A stretch of DNA of 64,000 bases from Enterobacteriaceae bacterium UBA7338 (GTDB taxonomy: Bacteria; Pseudomonadota; Gammaproteobacteria; Enterobacterales; Enterobacteriaceae), in assembly GCA_002480085.1 (NCBI GenBank), contig DKPJ01000001.1:1-64000 (forward strand), read 5' to 3'. Made by a program: the position numbers and the translations under genes. Every line of letters starts with the position of its first letter. Within the stretch, counting starts at the first letter, position 1. Below, in pieces: positions 61,264 to 64,000 of the stretch. The notes below the pieces were generated by a model. The model did not search any database and was not told the origin of the DNA. It saw only the letters and a list, made by a program, of their open reading frames with translations.

Positions 61264-62136
61264 ATGAGCACATTTAAACCATTAAAAGTACTTACATCGC
61301 GTCGTCAGGTTCTGAAAGCAGGTCTGGCGGCATTGACACTGACAGGCACATCGCAGGCCATTGCCAAAGATGACGCATCGCTGAAGACCAGCAACGGTCA
61401 TACCCAGCCAAAAGCCAAAAAGGCGGGGGCCAGACGCGTGGTGATGCTCGACCCCGGCCACGGTGGGATCGACACCGGCGCGATCGGCCATAACGGCTCG
61501 AAAGAGAAGCACGTGGTGCTGGCGATTGCCAAGAACGTCCGCGCTATCCTGCGCAGCAAGGGCATCGATGCGCGGCTGACGCGAACCGGGGATACCTTTA
61601 TTCCGCTCTACGATCGCGTCGAGATTGCCCACCAGCACGGGGCGGATCTCTTTATGTCGATCCATGCCGACGGCTTTACCAATCCGGATGCGGCGGGCGC
61701 GTCGGTGTTTGCCCTCTCCAACCGGGGAGCCAGTAGCGCGATGGCAAAATACCTCTCCGATCGTGAGAACGCCGCCGACGACCTGGCAGGCAAAAAAGCC
61801 CGCGATAAAGATCACTATCTGCAGCAGGTGCTGTTTGACCTGGTGCAGACCGATACCATTAAGAACAGCCTGACCCTTGGCTCGCATATTCTTAAGCAGA
61901 TTAAGCCGGTGCACCGCCTGCACAGCAAGCACACCGAGCAGGCGGCGTTTGTGGTGCTGAAGTCCCCCTCCGTGCCCTCGGTGCTGGTAGAGACCTCATT
62001 CATCACCAACCCCGCTGAAGAGCAGCTGCTGGGGACCAGGGCGTTTCGCCAGAAGATCGCCTCGGCCATCGCCTCCGGCGTGCTGAGCTACTTCAGCTGG
62101 TTCGATAATCACAAAGCGCACTCGAAGAAACGTTAA
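61264..62136 (+). CDS. amiA: N-acetylmuramoyl-L-alanine amidase AmiA
   Basis: A 290-residue periplasmic zinc amidase that splits septal peptidoglycan for daughter-cell separation. The N-terminus carries a Tat signal SRRQVLKAG. The Amidase_3 domain has zinc ligands in MLDPGHGGIDTGAIG and SIHADGF, with the catalytic glutamate in VLVETSFITN. Length as in E. coli (289). The stop shares a base with the hemF start (TAATG). Confidence 0.96.
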   Translation: MSTFKPLKVLTSRRQVLKAGLAALTLTGTSQAIAKDDASLKTSNGHTQPKAKKAGARRVVMLDPGHGGIDTGAIGHNGSKEKHVVLAIAKNVRAILRSKGIDARLTRTGDTFIPLYDRVEIAHQHGADLFMSIHADGFTNPDAAGASVFALSNRGASSAMAKYLSDRENAADDLAGKKARDKDHYLQQVLFDLVQTDTIKNSLTLGSHILKQIKPVHRLHSKHTEQAAFVVLKSPSVPSVLVETSFITNPAEEQLLGTRAFRQKIASAIASGVLSYFSWFDNHKAHSKKR

Positions 62137-63038
62137 TGAGCAAACCTGACGCAAATACCGTTAAAGCCTTTTTCCTCCAGCTGCAGGACAGGATCTGTCA
62201 GCAGCTCTCTGCTATCGACGGCAGCGACTTCTTTGAAGATAACTGGCAGCGCGAGGCCGGCGGCGGCGGACGTACCCGCGTTCTGCGCGACGGCGGCGTC
62301 TTCGAGCAGGCGGGAGTCAACTTCTCCCACGTGCACGGCGATGCCCTACCCGCCTCGGCCACCGCGCACCGCCCGGAGCTGGCCGGACGCAGCTTTGAGG
62401 CGATGGGCGTGTCGCTGGTGGTGCACCCGCACAACCCCTACGTGCCCACCAGCCACGCCAACGTCCGCTTTTTCATTGCCGAGAAGCCGGGCGCGGATCC
62501 GGTCTGGTGGTTTGGCGGCGGCTTCGACCTGACGCCCTACTACGGCTTTAACGAAGACGCCGTGCACTGGCACCGTACCGCGCACGATCTCTGCCAGCCG
62601 TTCGGCGAGGATCTCTATCCCCGCTATAAAAAGTGGTGCGATGACTACTTCTATCTGAAGCACCGCCAGGAGCAGCGCGGCATCGGCGGTCTCTTCTTTG
62701 ACGATCTCAACGCGCCGGATTTTGATCGCTGCTTCGCCTTTACCCAGGCGGTAGGCGACGGCTTTACCCGGGCCTACCTGCCCATTGTCCAGCGGCGGAA
62801 AGCTATGGCGTACGGCGACCGCGAGCGCAACTTCCAGCTCTATCGCCGGGGCCGCTACGTCGAGTTTAACCTGGTGTGGGATCGGGGCACGCTGTTTGGC
62901 TTACAGACCGGCGGGCGCACGGAGTCGATTCTGATGTCGATGCCGCCGAAGGTGGCGTGGGAGTATAACTACCAGCCGCAGGAGGGCAGCCCGGAAGCCG
63001 CCCTCAGCGAGTTTATTAAAGTCAAAGAGTGGATCTAA
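62136..63038 (+). CDS. hemF: Oxygen-dependent coproporphyrinogen III oxidase HemF
   Basis: A 300-residue heme-biosynthesis enzyme that decarboxylates coproporphyrinogen III using oxygen. It has GGGGRTRVLRDGGVFEQAGVNFS, VVHPHNPYVPTSHANVRFF and WFGGGFDLTPYYGF with the metal-binding histidines. Coupled to amiA by TAATG, as in E. coli. It ends five bases from the convergent maeB stop, with no terminator visible. Confidence 0.97.
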   Translation: MSKPDANTVKAFFLQLQDRICQQLSAIDGSDFFEDNWQREAGGGGRTRVLRDGGVFEQAGVNFSHVHGDALPASATAHRPELAGRSFEAMGVSLVVHPHNPYVPTSHANVRFFIAEKPGADPVWWFGGGFDLTPYYGFNEDAVHWHRTAHDLCQPFGEDLYPRYKKWCDDYFYLKHRQEQRGIGGLFFDDLNAPDFDRCFAFTQAVGDGFTRAYLPIVQRRKAMAYGDRERNFQLYRRGRYVEFNLVWDRGTLFGLQTGGRTESILMSMPPKVAWEYNYQPQEGSPEAALSEFIKVKEWI

Positions 63039-63043
63039 CGCCC

Positions 63044-64000
63044 CTATAACGGCTGCGTCTGCGCCTCCACCACCGCCAGCGCCACCATGTTGACGATGCG
63101 GCGGACGGAGGCGATAGGCGTCAGCACGTGCACCGGTTTTGCCACGCCCATCAGCACCGGCCCAACGGTAACGCCCTCCGAGCTGGAGACGCGAAGTAAG
63201 TTGTAACTAATCCGCGCCGCCTCGACGTTAGGCATAATCAAAATATTAGCCGATCCTTTCAGCGGGCTGTCCGGCATCCGCTCCTGGCGAATGCTCTCCA
63301 CCAGCGCGGCGTCACCGTGCATCTCTCCGTCAATCATCAGGTGCGGATCGCGCTCGCGCACCCTTGCCAGCGTCTCACGCATCTTGCACGCCGCCGGAGA
63401 GTTCGATGAGCCAAAGTTCGAGTGCGACAGCAGGGCCACCCGCGGCTCGATGCCAAACCGGCGTACGGTCTGGGCCGCCATCAGGGCAATGTCTGCCAGC
63501 TGTTCCGGGGTGGGATCGTCGTTGACGTAGGTGTCAGCGATAAAGGTGTTACCGCTCGGCAGCAGCAGGGCATTCATCGCCCCCGCCGTCTGCACCCCGT
63601 CGCGATAGCCAAAGAGCTGCCGCACCACGCTGAAGTGTTCGTGATAGTCACCAATGGTGCCGCAGATCATCGCATCCGCCTCGCCGCGCTGGACCATGAT
63701 CGCGCCAATCACCGTGGTGTTGCTGATCACTGCCCGCTGGGCCTGCTCCTGGGTGATGCCGCTGCGCTTCATGATGCTGTAGTACTCGCTCCAGTACTCC
63801 TTGAAGCGCGGATCGGACTCGTTATTGACGATCTCAAAGTCAACGCCGGGTCGGATCTGTAGGCCCAGCTTCTGGATGCGCATCTCGATTACGCTCGGGC
63901 GTCCCACCAGGATCGGCTTCGCCAGCCCGAGGGTGATCAGCTCCTGGGTTGCGTGCAGCACCCGCGCCTCCTCCCCTTCCGCCAGCACCACCCGCTTCGG
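63044..64000 (-). CDS. maeB: NADP-dependent malic enzyme MaeB, C-terminal part (cut by window edge)
   Basis: The last 318 residues of the fused enzyme are visible, all in the phosphotransacetylase-like domain: PKRVVLAEGEEARVLHAT, RGEADAMICGTIGDYHEHFSVVR, ALLLPSGNTFIADTYVNDDP and LLSHSNFGSSNSPAA. In MaeB this domain regulates the malic enzyme part, which lies beyond the window. The frame is open at the edge. The eut genes that separate hemF and maeB in E. coli are absent. Confidence 0.93.
   Translation of the reverse strand, partial: PKRVVLAEGEEARVLHATQELITLGLAKPILVGRPSVIEMRIQKLGLQIRPGVDFEIVNNESDPRFKEYWSEYYSIMKRSGITQEQAQRAVISNTTVIGAIMVQRGEADAMICGTIGDYHEHFSVVRQLFGYRDGVQTAGAMNALLLPSGNTFIADTYVNDDPTPEQLADIALMAAQTVRRFGIEPRVALLSHSNFGSSNSPAACKMRETLARVRERDPHLMIDGEMHGDAALVESIRQERMPDSPLKGSANILIMPNVEAARISYNLLRVSSSEGVTVGPVLMGVAKPVHVLTPIASVRRIVNMVALAVVEAQTQPL

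Overview
The window is chromosomal DNA from a member of the Enterobacteriaceae. From about 24.5 kb to the right edge it follows the Escherichia coli order ypdK-alaC-ypdAB-glk-yfeO-ypeC-mntH-nupC-pdeA-tRNA-yfeCD-gltX-valU/lysV tRNAs-yfeH-ypeB-ligA-zipA-cysZ-cysK-ptsHI-crr-pdxK-cysM-cysAWUP-yfeX-yfeY-ypeA-amiA-hemF-maeB. Several E. coli blocks are absent: ypdC/fry/ypdEF, yfeK/yfeS, ucpA/mur, yfeZ and the eut operon. This, with the lysine decarboxylase operon and a type VI secretion cluster, suggests a genus near Enterobacter, Lelliottia, Kluyvera or Leclercia. The sequence alone does not fix the species.

Layout. 1-12.5 kb (minus strand) is the downstream half of a type VI secretion system (T6SS) operon: tssB, tssC, tssK, tssL, an OmpA-domain partner, hcp, clpV, vgrG, a DUF4123 effector adaptor and the start of a VasX-like effector cut by the window edge. 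13-22 kb is yaiL followed by a lysine and acid-stress block (lysU, dtpC, cadA, cadB, cadC). 22-24.6 kb has aqpZ, a Spy/CpxP-like periplasmic protein and the 23-residue YpdK. 24.7-38 kb is alaC, the YpdAB pyruvate-sensing pair, glucokinase, the YfeO channel, an aldo/keto reductase, ypeC, the divergent mntH and nupC genes and a c-di-GMP phosphodiesterase. 38-41.4 kb holds tRNA-Ala, the paired regulators YfeC/YfeD, gltX and a Val-Val-Val-Lys tRNA operon with a duplicated 3' tail. 41.5-48.4 kb is a FlxA-like protein, yfeH, ypeB, ligA, zipA, cysZ and cysK. 48.7-51.3 kb is the PTS operon. 51.4-57 kb is pdxK-cysM-cysAWUP. 57.2-58.9 kb is an accessory OprD-type porin plus a small winged-helix-like protein. 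The rest is yfeX, yfeY, ypeA, amiA, hemF and the C-terminal part of maeB.

How genes work together. CadC senses low pH and lysine and activates cadBA. CadA consumes a proton by decarboxylating lysine, CadB exchanges the cadaverine for lysine, and DtpC may import lysine-containing peptides. CysP/U/W/A and CysZ bring in sulfate, and CysK/CysM make cysteine. PdxK, 5 bp behind cysM, could supply the PLP cofactor both synthases need. The T6SS genes are tightly coupled by ATGA overlaps, with a strong terminator after hcp that probably sets the excess of Hcp over downstream products. REP/BIME elements of one family sit in four intergenic gaps.
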